From positions 186,001-250,000 of the forward strand of contig NZ_BBIW01000003.1 of the NCBI RefSeq assembly GCF_000732325.1: a stretch of DNA of 64,000 bases, in the 5' to 3' direction. Each line of letters opens with the position of its first letter. Position 1 is the stretch's first letter. The notes under the pieces were generated by a model. That model saw only the letters and a list, made by a program, of their open reading frames with translations. It did not search any database and had not been told where the DNA came from. Origin of the DNA: Paenibacillus sp. TCA20. Its GTDB lineage: Bacteria > Bacillota > Bacilli > Paenibacillales > Paenibacillaceae. This document shows, one piece after another, positions 14,653 through 23,057 of this stretch. Made by a program: the position numbers and the translations under genes.

Positions 14653-16140
14653 TTAAAAAATAGGCTCTGCTTCGACGATCACTTTGACATTCTGAATCGT
14701 CCGGTCCTCGGGTCCCTTAACAGGTAGACCGACCTCGACATGCTCAACGATGTAGTCGATATTATCCTGAGAAATGACCTCACCCGGAAGCAGAATCGGT
14801 ATACCTGGTGGATACACATAAATAAATTCGGCAATAATGCGACCCTCCGATTCCTTGAATGGAATCACCTCGGTGTCACCATAGAAAGCCTCGCGCGGTG
14901 TCAGCATCAGCTGCGGAATTTCCGGAATCTTGACGACAAGCTCATTAGCTTGATTCACATTATAATAGGTGTTCGACAGCTCCTGAAGTGCACTAAGCAG
15001 TGTATTGACAGTGTCATCATTATCGCCTGGTGTGATCAGGCAGAGAATGTTGTACATATCACTCATTTCCACTTCAATGTTGAAATGCTTGCGAAGCCAG
15101 TTCTCTGTATCATAGCCGGTGAGCCCCAGATGGCGAACATGAATGGTAACCTTGGTTGGGTCGTAGCTATAGGTTGCTTCTCCGCCCAGTATTTCTTCGC
15201 CGAAGCAGTACAGCCCTTCGATATCATTAATTGCCCGGCGGGCATACTCTGCAAGGTCAATGGCTTTCTGAGCCATGCTGTGTCCATGGAGTGCAAGATT
15301 ACGTCTTGCTGTATCCAGTGAAGACAACAAAATATAAGATGTAGAAGTTGTAGTCAGCATACTGATAATCGTCTGTACCCGCTCTGGATTAACGAATCCG
15401 TTCTTGGTATTCAGGTTCAGGACCGAGCTTTGCGTCATCGAACCGCCTAATTTGTGTACACTCGTAGAGGCTAGATCTGCACCAGCTTCCATAGCAGACA
15501 TAGGAAGATCCTCATGGAAATGAATCAGTACACCATGCGCCTCATCCACAAGAACGGGCACTTGGTAACTGTGAGCCAGCTCTACAATCTCCTTCAAATT
15601 CGCACAAACACCGAAATACGTTGGATTAATGACGAGCACACCCTTCGCATCAGGATGGCGTTCCAGTGCGCGGCGTACCGAACCAACTGTAATTCCGTGA
15701 TCAATACCGAGATTTTCGTCACTGACCGGAGAGATAAAGATAGGTTTGGCTCCGGAGAAGATGATGGCAGACATGACCGATTTATGCACATTCCGCGGCA
15801 CGATAATCTTCTCGCCAGGTCCGCATACGGACAAGATCATGGTCATAATCGCACTGCTTGTCCCCTGTACACTAAAGTAGGTATAGTCTGCCCCGAAAGC
15901 ATCGGCAGCCAGCATTTGTGCTTCTCTAATTACTCCAGTCGGTTGATGCAAATCGTCAAGTGGCGCGATATTGATCAAATCTATGGAAAGGGCATTATCC
16001 CCAATGAATTCGCGAAACTCTGAGTCCGTTCCAAGTCCTTTTTTGTGACCAGGGATGTGAAACTGTACCGGATTGTTAGCCGCGTGGTTCTTAAGTGCTG
16101 TAAAGAGCGGCGTACGACGGTGATCCATGGATGCTGTCAC
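14653..16140 (-). CDS. speA: arginine decarboxylase (Orn/Lys/Arg decarboxylase, class III PLP fold)
   Basis: Converts arginine to agmatine, the first step of polyamine synthesis in Bacillus. Residues FHIPGHKKG near 28-35, YFSVQGTSSA near 88-97, VDEAHG near 198-203 and the PLP-lysine motif SVHKLGGSMTQSS (Lys230) are all present; 495 residues matches SpeA (about 490) and lacks the N-terminal wing of the large inducible enzymes. The first codon is GTG 16140 or ATG 16128; AAAGG upstream is close to the former and far from the latter. A lysine decarboxylase-type specificity cannot be excluded. yktB lies upstream on the same strand, 116 bases away. Confidence 0.9.
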   Translation of the reverse strand: MTASMDHRRTPLFTALKNHAANNPVQFHIPGHKKGLGTDSEFREFIGDNALSIDLINIAPLDDLHQPTGVIREAQMLAADAFGADYTYFSVQGTSSAIMTMILSVCGPGEKIIVPRNVHKSVMSAIIFSGAKPIFISPVSDENLGIDHGITVGSVRRALERHPDAKGVLVINPTYFGVCANLKEIVELAHSYQVPVLVDEAHGVLIHFHEDLPMSAMEAGADLASTSVHKLGGSMTQSSVLNLNTKNGFVNPERVQTIISMLTTTSTSYILLSSLDTARRNLALHGHSMAQKAIDLAEYARRAINDIEGLYCFGEEILGGEATYSYDPTKVTIHVRHLGLTGYDTENWLRKHFNIEVEMSDMYNILCLITPGDNDDTVNTLLSALQELSNTYYNVNQANELVVKIPEIPQLMLTPREAFYGDTEVIPFKESEGRIIAEFIYVYPPGIPILLPGEVISQDNIDYIVEHVEVGLPVKGPEDRTIQNVKVIVEAEPIF

Positions 16141-16256
16141 AACCTTTCATTATTAAGAATAATCAAACCTAGATGAGTATAGCAAAATGAAAAGGGAATG
16201 AAAATGGATTTTTTATGATCTGGCATTTTATTTGTAAATTATGGCATTTTTAAGAT

Positions 16257-16889
16257 TTAAAATGACATTTTGTACAAGGGCAGCAGGGCTGTGAAAGTCT
16301 CTTCTATGGTCTTGCCAAACTTCTGGCCGTCCAAGAGGATCGGATCATTCTTGTCGATACGAAGTCCGCATAAAACCTCGGATTTCTTCACATTTTTGAG
16401 TCGCTCCGCCATACGCTGGAAATCTTCCTTCGTCATGTCTTCGTGATGGGTTCCTTCCGGGATCATATGGTCGGTAGACCAATAGAAATGTTTGGGTATA
16501 TTCTGCGCTACTTCTTCAAACTGACGGGACAAAGCTTCAGCGAACACTTCTTTATTGCTGCTCTCATATATGATGGCGAAGATCACAAACGCGTGTGTCC
16601 CGAACATTCCAACTTGGAAATGGGGGTATACCTTATATCCTCTTTTATTGTTGGCTATTGCAACCCAGGTATCGTTCGGTGGATTCACCTTTCGACGGGC
16701 ATGCTTCGCAACGTGGACAAACATATCTTCACCGCACAGTTCGCGGAGGAATGGTGCTGAGGCCGCCCCAATGACCTCAAGCTTCGGCCGAACCCGTTCA
16801 ATCAGCAGCTCCATGCGCGGCTCCAATCCGGGTACTTCAAATACTTCAAAATCCGCTTCATTTAATGAGGGATATGTGAGTTGTGACAT
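16257..16889 (-). CDS. yktB: UPF0637/DUF1054 protein YktB
   Basis: 210 residues matching Bacillus YktB: YPSLNEADFEVFEVPGLEPRM, HVAKHARRKVNPPNDTWVAIA, KRGYKVYPHFQVGMF, HFYWSTDHMIPEG. The family has a solved fold but no assigned function. AAGGAGGATTACTTATA ahead of ATG 16889. The speA neighbour is also its neighbour in Bacillus subtilis. Confidence 0.92.
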   Translation of the reverse strand: MSQLTYPSLNEADFEVFEVPGLEPRMELLIERVRPKLEVIGAASAPFLRELCGEDMFVHVAKHARRKVNPPNDTWVAIANNKRGYKVYPHFQVGMFGTHAFVIFAIIYESSNKEVFAEALSRQFEEVAQNIPKHFYWSTDHMIPEGTHHEDMTKEDFQRMAERLKNVKKSEVLCGLRIDKNDPILLDGQKFGKTIEETFTALLPLYKMSF

Positions 16890-17214
16890 TATAAGTAATC
16901 CTCCTTATTAGGTAAGCATGAACCTAAACACTATCCAATATAATAGTATACACAATATTACGCGACTCATTATAACACAGGAGTACCCGCTTCCCCTCGC
17001 TTGAAGTTTGTACATTTGCTGGATAGTTGATGAAGATTATCGGGTGAAAAAATAGTCAAACGACTAAGTACGCTTCCCTTGAAGTCAGTATAAAATAGGG
17101 TAAGCCGACTTATGGTGGAGCGAAGAATGGCAAGGATACCAAGGCGGCAAGTCTCATTTCTAAATAAGTAAGATTCGGATCACATGATCGTAAAAGAATG
17201 GAGGAGGAAGTGCC
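16890..17214. other. intergenic region with divergent promoters
   Basis: 325 bases between the divergent yktB and the unknown gene at 17215. A minus-strand TATAAT-type -10 (GTTATAATG, around 16970) may serve yktB. I see no hairpin, tRNA or small gene here. Confidence 0.4.
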
Positions 17215-17814
17215 ATGAACAAGAGCTATGAAGTGGAATACTGCAATTTAGAGCTCCGGTTTAGCCGCCTTCGTATCCAACAGCTCATTAAGGATCTCAT
17301 TCAGGAAGGGTATTCGCTATATTGGAGCGAGGATGAGGATTACTTTATTTTGTCCATACGTACAGGCCGCAAATTGGTAAAACTGAAATTTCAGCAAATG
17401 AGAACTGGTGATTATAAGTTGATTGGTGACTATATCATCAAGGATGCAAAGCTTGCAGAATATATGGAGAAATTGATCGGAGACACGAGAGGGCATGCTG
17501 TCGTTCGCAGATTCAAGGATCATATTATCGTTATAGAAAATATTTTGTTCGGTGAGGTCATTAGGCTCGTCGAAGTGTCAGGCTTCAAGCAGAAGGTGAT
17601 CTATCAGAAGGGACCGGCGCCAACGCTCGAGGAAATGGAAGAGATGTTCACCTCGACGGAGGGGGAATTGAGACTTACCCTGCTGCGGATGGAGATTGAC
17701 GATGAGCTGGAACGGCTGTATGAGGCCATCGGTGCTAGTGATACAACAAAGGCAGACAAATGCCGCGCCAAGCTTCATCAAATGCAGGATCGAATGCTGA
17801 TGCTTGAATGGTAA
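17215..17814 (+). CDS. protein of unknown function (199 aa)
   Basis: Soluble mixed alpha/beta protein: LRIQQLIKDLIQEGYSLYWSEDEDYFILSIRTGRKLVKLKFQ near the front, a helical, acidic C-terminus (LRMEIDDELERLYEAIGASDTTKADKCRAKLHQM). No catalytic motif, signal or membrane segment. GGAGGAGG lies seven bases before the ATG, so expression is likely. I do not recognise it. Confidence 0.6.
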   Translation: MNKSYEVEYCNLELRFSRLRIQQLIKDLIQEGYSLYWSEDEDYFILSIRTGRKLVKLKFQQMRTGDYKLIGDYIIKDAKLAEYMEKLIGDTRGHAVVRRFKDHIIVIENILFGEVIRLVEVSGFKQKVIYQKGPAPTLEEMEEMFTSTEGELRLTLLRMEIDDELERLYEAIGASDTTKADKCRAKLHQMQDRMLMLEW

Positions 17815-17863
17815 GGCTGCCACAACTATATAAGGTAAGAGCAGAGAGTTTGAGCATTTAATG

Positions 17864-17888
17864 AACACCTCGTGAACAGAGGTGTTTT
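17864..17888 (+). terminator. terminator after the unknown gene
   Basis: AACACCT / AGGTGTT stem, nine-base loop, then T residues. Confidence 0.6.
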
Positions 17889-18063
17889 ACCCTTGTTTTG
17901 AAGGCCCCGCCATTTTACTTCCAAAACTAAACACGATAGAATAGGGGTATTGTTGAAGCGCCCTTCATTTTATTACATAGATAAAGGACTGCAGACGTCA
18001 TGCTTCCTCTTGAAGGCGATCGACAGTGGAGTCAAAAAAAACGAAGCAAAGGATGGAGATAGA

Positions 18064-19476
18064 GTGGCAAAACAACAAATTGGTGTTATCGGCCTCGCCG
18101 TTATGGGCAAGAATCTGGCCTTGAATATTGAAAGTAAAGGCTTCTCAGTTTCTGTATTCAATCGTTCCCCGGAGAAAACGCAAGATCTTCTAAAAGAAGC
18201 TGACGGCAAAAACTTAGTAGGAACGTTCTCTATAGAAGAATTCGTACAATCTTTGGAATCTCCTCGTAAAATATTGATTATGGTACAAGCTGGTCCTGCG
18301 ACAGACGCGACCATTGAGCAGCTGGTTCCGCATCTGGACCAAGGCGATATTATTATCGACGGAGGAAATGCTTACTTCCCTGATACACAACGCCGCAGCA
18401 AGGAGCTTGAAGAAAAAGGCTTCCGCTTCATCGGTGCAGGGGTTTCCGGTGGTGAAGAGGGCGCTCTGAAAGGTCCATCCATTATGCCTGGTGGACAAGA
18501 AAGTGCTTATGAGCTTGTGAAACCGATTCTGACTTCGATTGCAGCTCAAGTGAACGGCGAGCCTTGCACAACTTACATCGGTCCTGACGGTGCAGGACAT
18601 TATGTGAAAATGGTGCATAACGGTATCGAGTACGGCGATATGCAGCTAATCGGAGAAGCCTACCATCTGCTCAAGGATGTGCTTGGACTGAACGCTGAAC
18701 AATTTCACGAAATATTCAGCGAGTGGAACAAAGGGGAGCTCGACAGCTACCTGATCGAAATTACAGCAGATATCTTCTCGAAATATGATGAAGAGACAGG
18801 CAAGCCTATGGTAGATGTGATTCTCGATGCTGCGGGTCAAAAAGGTACAGGTAAATGGACAAGCCAAAGTGCCCTGGATCTTGGCGTGCCTCTGTCCATG
18901 ATTACAGAATCCGTATTCTCCCGTTTCCTGTCTGCGATGAAGGAAGAGCGTATTGCTGCAAGCAAAGTGCTGAGTGGTCCGAAGACAGAAGCATTCACAG
19001 GCGACAAAGCGGAGTTTATTGAGAATGTTCGCAAAGCCCTGTTTGCAAGTAAAATCGTATCCTATGCCCAAGGCTTCGCCCAAATGCGTGCTGCTTCTGA
19101 CGAGTACGGCTGGAACCTGAAATACGGCAATATCGCAATGATCTTCCGCGGTGGCTGTATTATTCGTTCCCAGTTCCTGCAGAACATTAAAGATGCTTAT
19201 GACAAGGATGCCGAGCTGAAGAATCTGCTCCTCGATCCATATTTCAAAAATGTGGTTGAATCCTATCAGGATGCATGGCGTAAAGTCATCTCCGTAGCTG
19301 TTGCAAATGGTATTCCGGTACCTGGTTTTGCAAGCGCCCTGTCTTATTATGACAGCTATCGTACGGAAAGACTCCCAGCCAACCTCCTGCAAGCACAGCG
19401 TGACTATTTCGGTGCTCACACCTTCAAGCGAGTGGATAAAGAAGGTACATTCCATTACAACTGGATGGGGAACTAA
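18064..19476 (+). CDS. gndA: 6-phosphogluconate dehydrogenase, NADP-dependent, decarboxylating
   Basis: Oxidative pentose phosphate pathway: 6-phosphogluconate to ribulose 5-phosphate, CO2 and [35 protein letters not shown] is the Rossmann NADP site (Arg after the second strand favours NADP), [23 protein letters not shown] the substrate loop, and [15 protein letters not shown] contains the catalytic Lys. From GTG 18064 the product has 470 residues, the family length; the frame extends upstream to 17950, but AAAGGATGGAG and homology favour 18064. Confidence 0.96.
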   Translation: MAKQQIGVIGLAVMGKNLALNIESKGFSVSVFNRSPEKTQDLLKEADGKNLVGTFSIEEFVQSLESPRKILIMVQAGPATDATIEQLVPHLDQGDIIIDGGNAYFPDTQRRSKELEEKGFRFIGAGVSGGEEGALKGPSIMPGGQESAYELVKPILTSIAAQVNGEPCTTYIGPDGAGHYVKMVHNGIEYGDMQLIGEAYHLLKDVLGLNAEQFHEIFSEWNKGELDSYLIEITADIFSKYDEETGKPMVDVILDAAGQKGTGKWTSQSALDLGVPLSMITESVFSRFLSAMKEERIAASKVLSGPKTEAFTGDKAEFIENVRKALFASKIVSYAQGFAQMRAASDEYGWNLKYGNIAMIFRGGCIIRSQFLQNIKDAYDKDAELKNLLLDPYFKNVVESYQDAWRKVISVAVANGIPVPGFASALSYYDSYRTERLPANLLQAQRDYFGAHTFKRVDKEGTFHYNWMGN

Positions 19477-19530
19477 GAATCCTTCCGTATTAATCAGGTA
19501 AAGAGTCCTGAGCGGTTTTGGTGATATAGG

Positions 19531-19857
19531 TTATGAACTGTGTTCTTCATAGAGGCCGAACAGTGCTTCCTTAAGACACTTCTTTAACCTCTCCTGTGTG
19601 CAGTGATGGGAAGCATGCTCATCCAGCAGCAGCAGGGAAGCTTCACTGAAATACTGGAAGCTCTGGATAAGACGTGGCTTTGGAAGATCTACGAGAAGTG
19701 GATCCTCCGAAGCCACTTTTTGTTGTACATAATGAAGCACGAACAGCACATCATCTCTACAGATGACATGACCTGTCTGGAAAATCCGAGCGATTCGGCT
19801 GGGCGAGGGCTTTTTGACAGCTGCTTCGAGGCTTGTTGTAATTTGAATGGTGTTCAC
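19531..19857 (-). CDS. small helical protein of unknown function (108 aa)
   Basis: Helix-rich, with HVICRDDVLFVLHYVQQKV and ERLKKCLKEALFGLYEE. The only candidate start is GTG 19857, and the GGGAG ahead of it leaves just one base of spacing, so initiation may be weak. Lies between gndA and aroK on the opposite strand. No family recognised. Confidence 0.5.
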   Translation of the reverse strand: MNTIQITTSLEAAVKKPSPSRIARIFQTGHVICRDDVLFVLHYVQQKVASEDPLLVDLPKPRLIQSFQYFSEASLLLLDEHASHHCTQERLKKCLKEALFGLYEEHSS

Positions 19858-20008
19858 ACTCCCTACAGGTATGCTATAGACAACTCATTACTATCATGAG
19901 TACGTGATAGGATGTCCTTTTATGACTTCTTGGCGGATGATTTTATCTGTGATATGTTTAAATGAAAAATAGCGACTGATAGTTCTATTAAAGGGGTGGC
20001 AAAGGTCT

Positions 20009-20521
20009 TTGAGCAGGAGTAATAAAAATATCGTCCTTATCGGGATGATGGGTACAGGTAAAACAACAGTATCTAGTCTGTTGGCGGATAGGCTGGGGTA
20101 TAAGCTTGTTGATATTGATGCAGAAATAGAGGCACAGGAAGAATGCCCGATCCCGGTGCTGTTTGAACAAAAGGGAGAAACGTATTTTCGTGAGGTAGAA
20201 ACAAGCGTATTGCTACGCGTTCTTGACGAATCTTCACAAATTATCTCCACAGGCGGTGGTTCCGTGCTGAAGCCGCTCAATTGTGACGCAATGAAGAAGG
20301 CAGGGTGGGTGGTTGCTCTTACTGCGAGCGCAGAAGCGATTATAAGACGGGTTTCTGCCAATCGTGATCGTCCGTTGTTAGCAGGAAATGTGGAAGAGCG
20401 TGTACATCAGATCATGCAGGAGCGCGAGTCGAAGTATTCTTTTGCAGATCTAACAGTGGATACATCAGAGATGGAACCGGAAGAGGTTGTTCATTATATT
20501 TTAGCGCATCACCGCGTTTAA
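20009..20521 (+). CDS. aroK: shikimate kinase
   Basis: Phosphorylates shikimate at the 3-hydroxyl, fifth step of the shikimate pathway. GMMGTGKTT (12-20) is the Walker A loop, VDIDAEIE the shikimate-binding Asp region, ISTGGGSV the conserved Gly-rich loop and RDRPLLAG the lid. 170 residues, normal length. TTG 20009 is the start, with AAGGGGTGG and AAAGG upstream. The divergent aroA lies 540 bases downstream, with a minus-strand rhodanese gene between them. Confidence 0.95.
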   Translation: MSRSNKNIVLIGMMGTGKTTVSSLLADRLGYKLVDIDAEIEAQEECPIPVLFEQKGETYFREVETSVLLRVLDESSQIISTGGGSVLKPLNCDAMKKAGWVVALTASAEAIIRRVSANRDRPLLAGNVEERVHQIMQERESKYSFADLTVDTSEMEPEEVVHYILAHHRV

Positions 20522-20559
20522 GCTGTTGTGCTTTTAAGGTGTGTTGTTGTATGATAAGT

Positions 20560-20589
20560 AAAAAAAGGACAGGCATGAATGCCTGCCCC
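20560..20589 (-). terminator. terminator of the rhodanese gene
   Basis: GGACAGGCAT-GA-ATGCCTGCCCC hairpin; the A run on its left becomes the U tract in the minus-strand transcript. Confidence 0.8.
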
Positions 20590-20597
20590 TTCGTTGA

Positions 20598-20906
20598 TTA
20601 GCCTTCTTGTTCGTTCCAGGCAATCATTCCGCCGACCAGGTTAGTGCAGCCATTATAGCCTTGCTGAGCCAAATACTCACAGGCTCTTTCACTGCGATAG
20701 CCGCTGCGGCAGATGAAGATAATTTCGCCCGTATTCTCAATCTCAGAGAGTCGGTCCGGAATCTGACCGAGCGGAATATGCTTAGCTCCGGAGATCATGC
20801 CGGCTGCGACCTCTTCGTCTTCACGGACATCAATCATCTGTAGAGCTTCACCGGATTGAAGCCGGGCTTGCAGCTCGGAAGGTGTAATTTCAGGTACTTG
20901 GTTCAT
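20598..20906 (-). CDS. single-domain rhodanese-like sulfurtransferase
   Basis: 102 residues, one rhodanese domain: ALQMIDVREDEEVAAGMISGAKHIPL, then the active loop FICRSGYRS with Cys66 as the persulfide-carrying residue, then NLVGGMIAWNEQ. Cytoplasmic, no signal. Sulfur transfer or thiol redox work is likely; the partner is unknown. Confidence 0.93.
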   Translation of the reverse strand: MNQVPEITPSELQARLQSGEALQMIDVREDEEVAAGMISGAKHIPLGQIPDRLSEIENTGEIIFICRSGYRSERACEYLAQQGYNGCTNLVGGMIAWNEQEG

Positions 20907-21057
20907 AAGGTAGAAACCTCTCTTCTATATAATTTAACGATAGGCAAGTTCATGAATGTACAACAATTCAATGATAACGAAGACAGATGGAGCATGTCAA
21001 TTTGTTGATGGATTCCACACTCGATATATTCTTTCATAAAAAAGGAGCTATGACACG

Positions 21058-22347
21058 ATGGACGTTCTAGTAAACAACACCCCTTCACTCGCCGGAGAGA
21101 TTAATGCACTTTCCTCCAAAAACTATACGACCCGCTATTTGCTGGTAGGTGCGCTTGCAGAAGGAACCAGCACGATTTACTATCCGGCTCACAGTGAGGA
21201 CAGTGATGCGATGCGCCGCTGTATACAGGAGCTGGGGGCTGAGCTGATTGAGGATGAGGAGAAAATAACGATCACTGGCTTTGGTGCCTCCCCAAGGCAT
21301 GTTTCTGAGCTTAATGTAGGCAACGCAGGGGCAGTTCTGAGGTTCCTTATGGGTATCGCAGCACTTGGTGAAGAAATTCATTTTGTGAATACATACCCCG
21401 AATCACTCGGGAAACGTCCGCATCAGGATTTAATTGATGCACTTGAGCAGCTTGGCGTGGAAGTGGAGCACCAGGATGGAAGACTGCCGATCACGATTCG
21501 CGGAGGGAAGCCTCAAGGCGGAGCCATTCGGGTATCAGGTTCTGTAAGCTCCCAATATTTGAGTGCATTACTGTTCCTGACACCGCTATTGCCTAAGGAC
21601 AGCACGATTGAAGTTCTGGGAGATTTGAAGTCCAAGGTCGTTGTTGGACAGACGCTGGAGGTTCTCGAGCAGGCAGGCATCACCATTCATGCAGATGAGG
21701 ATTATATGCACTTCACAGTGCCTGGCGGACAAAAGTACAAGCCTGCTGAGTACACGGTGCAGGGAGATTATCCGGGTTCGGCCGCCATACTGGCTGCTGC
21801 AGCAGTTACGAATTCTGAGGTTACGGTAACAAGATTAATGGAAGAGAGTAAACAGGGAGAGCGCGCGATTGTTGATGTGCTTCGTATGATGGAGGTTCCC
21901 CTCACGCATGAGAACAATATCGTCACCATCAAGGGCAATGGCATATTGAAGGCCGTGGAGTTTGATGGCGATGCTGCAACCGATGCCGTGCTTGCTATGG
22001 TTGCCGCTGCTGTATTTGCAGAAGGAACATCCCGCTTCTATAATGTTGAGAATTTAAGATATAAGGAATGTGACCGGATTACAGATTATTTGACTGAGCT
22101 GGCCAAAACCGGAGCGAAGGTAGAAGAGAAACAAGCCGAGATTATTGTACATGGAAGACCGGAAGGTGTAGAGGGCGGAGTAGAAATCAATGCCCATTAT
22201 GATCATCGGGTTATTATGGCCCTAACGATTGTTGGGCTTCGCGCTAAGCAGCCGATTCGCATTAAGGATGCTCATCATGTAGCCAAATCCTATCCGGGTT
22301 ATTTTGACCATTTGCAGACGCTTGGCGCTAACGTAGAATGGGTATAA
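21058..22347 (+). CDS. aroA: 3-phosphoshikimate 1-carboxyvinyltransferase (EPSP synthase), divergent
   Basis: Transfers the enolpyruvyl group from PEP to shikimate 3-phosphate. Conserved elements: SSK..TTR (Lys21, Arg26), GKRPHQDLIDAL, VSGSVSSQYLSALLFL, QGDYPGSAA, LRYKECDRITDYLTEL, YDHRVIMAL and HHVAKSYPGYF. Two positions are unusual against E. coli AroA: the Ser after Lys22 is Asn22 here, and the GNAGT loop reads GNAGA (Ala92 for Thr97). Length 429 residues is normal. AAAAAAGGAGC lies before ATG 21058. Located after aroK in the same direction. Confidence 0.92.
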   Translation: MDVLVNNTPSLAGEINALSSKNYTTRYLLVGALAEGTSTIYYPAHSEDSDAMRRCIQELGAELIEDEEKITITGFGASPRHVSELNVGNAGAVLRFLMGIAALGEEIHFVNTYPESLGKRPHQDLIDALEQLGVEVEHQDGRLPITIRGGKPQGGAIRVSGSVSSQYLSALLFLTPLLPKDSTIEVLGDLKSKVVVGQTLEVLEQAGITIHADEDYMHFTVPGGQKYKPAEYTVQGDYPGSAAILAAAAVTNSEVTVTRLMEESKQGERAIVDVLRMMEVPLTHENNIVTIKGNGILKAVEFDGDAATDAVLAMVAAAVFAEGTSRFYNVENLRYKECDRITDYLTELAKTGAKVEEKQAEIIVHGRPEGVEGGVEINAHYDHRVIMALTIVGLRAKQPIRIKDAHHVAKSYPGYFDHLQTLGANVEWV

Positions 22348-22351
22348 TATA

Positions 22352-22394
22352 GAATCAATTTCATAATACCTTTGGCTACCTATGAAATTGATTC
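22352..22394. repeat. recurrent intergenic inverted repeat, copy 1 (perfect)
   Basis: GAATCAATTTCATA (22352-22365) and TATGAAATTGATTC (22381-22394) are exact reverse complements around a 15-base loop. It begins four bases after the aroA stop and precedes the CoA-binding gene. The left arm plus the loop start is repeated almost identically at 49052. Confidence 0.85.
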
Positions 22395-22447
22395 ACGATA
22401 GAAATGTAATGAATGAATCTGTTTTTACGAGAGGAGCGAATGCTCAA

Positions 22448-22873
22448 ATGACTTTTACTAATCCTTCACGTGAAGAGATCAAAGAAATTTTGGCTTCTGC
22501 TGGCAATATCGCGGTCGTTGGCTTGTCTGACAAACCGGACCGCACCTCTTATATGGTGTCGCAGGCGATGCAATCCAGAGGTTATCGAATCATACCCGTA
22601 AATCCTGGAGCGGATACCATCTTGGGAGAGAAAAGCTACCCTGATTTGAAGAGTGTTCCTGAGCCTGTCGATATCGTCAATGTGTTCCGCCGCAGTGAAT
22701 ACTGTGCGGATGTGGCAAGAGAGGCGGCAGAGATCGGGGCCAAGGTATTGTGGCTGCAATTAGGCATTGTTAACGAAGAAGCAGCGCAGATCGGCGAAGA
22801 GCATGGAATGACGGTGATTATGGACCGCTGCATTAAAGTAGAGGATTCCATTCTGCAGCCCAGAACTATATAA
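22448..22873 (+). CDS. CoA-binding domain protein (YneT/YccU-like)
   Basis: 141 residues with one CoA-binding Rossmann domain: GNIAVVGLSDKPDRTSYMVSQAMQSRGYRIIPVNPGADTILGEKSYPDLKSVPEPVDIVNVFRRSE, as in succinyl-CoA synthetase alpha but without the catalytic His domain. GAGAGGAG upstream; ATG 22448 is taken from homology, the frame being open from 22382. Function of this stand-alone form is unknown. Confidence 0.9.
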   Translation: MTFTNPSREEIKEILASAGNIAVVGLSDKPDRTSYMVSQAMQSRGYRIIPVNPGADTILGEKSYPDLKSVPEPVDIVNVFRRSEYCADVAREAAEIGAKVLWLQLGIVNEEAAQIGEEHGMTVIMDRCIKVEDSILQPRTI

Positions 22874-22886
22874 GTGAATTCGAAAT

Positions 22887-22927
22887 AAGGCTGTTACCAC
22901 AAACAAGACTGTGGGGACAGCCTTTTT
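22887..22927 (+). terminator. terminator of the CoA-binding gene
   Basis: AAGGCTGT / ACAGCCTT outer stem with an inner CCACA / TGTGG stem, then five T. Confidence 0.85.
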
Positions 22928-22946
22928 CATATACATTATTCAAGTG

Positions 22947-22990
22947 TTGAATCCATTCAAAGAGTCTTGCAGGTTATGAAATCGATTCAA
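22947..22990. repeat. recurrent intergenic inverted repeat, degenerate copy upstream of the PTS genes
   Basis: TTGAATC (22947-22953) pairs with GATTCAA (22984-22990). The right arm TATGAAATCGATTC differs by one base from the right arm of copy 1. It lies 68 bases before the EIICBA start codon. Confidence 0.55.
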
Positions 22991-23057
22991 GTTTATTCTC
23001 ATTTTGACAAAAGGACGCCTAACGCTTACCATCAATGATAGAAAGGAGAGGATCGCC

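Noticed and set aside
18646..19455. 269-codon open frame opposite gndA
   Set aside because: Lies wholly antisense to a conserved gene; no ribosome site; composition typical of a shadow frame.
23022..23038. Possible cre site upstream of the PTS permease
   Set aside because: The best match has about four mismatches to the consensus, too many to support.
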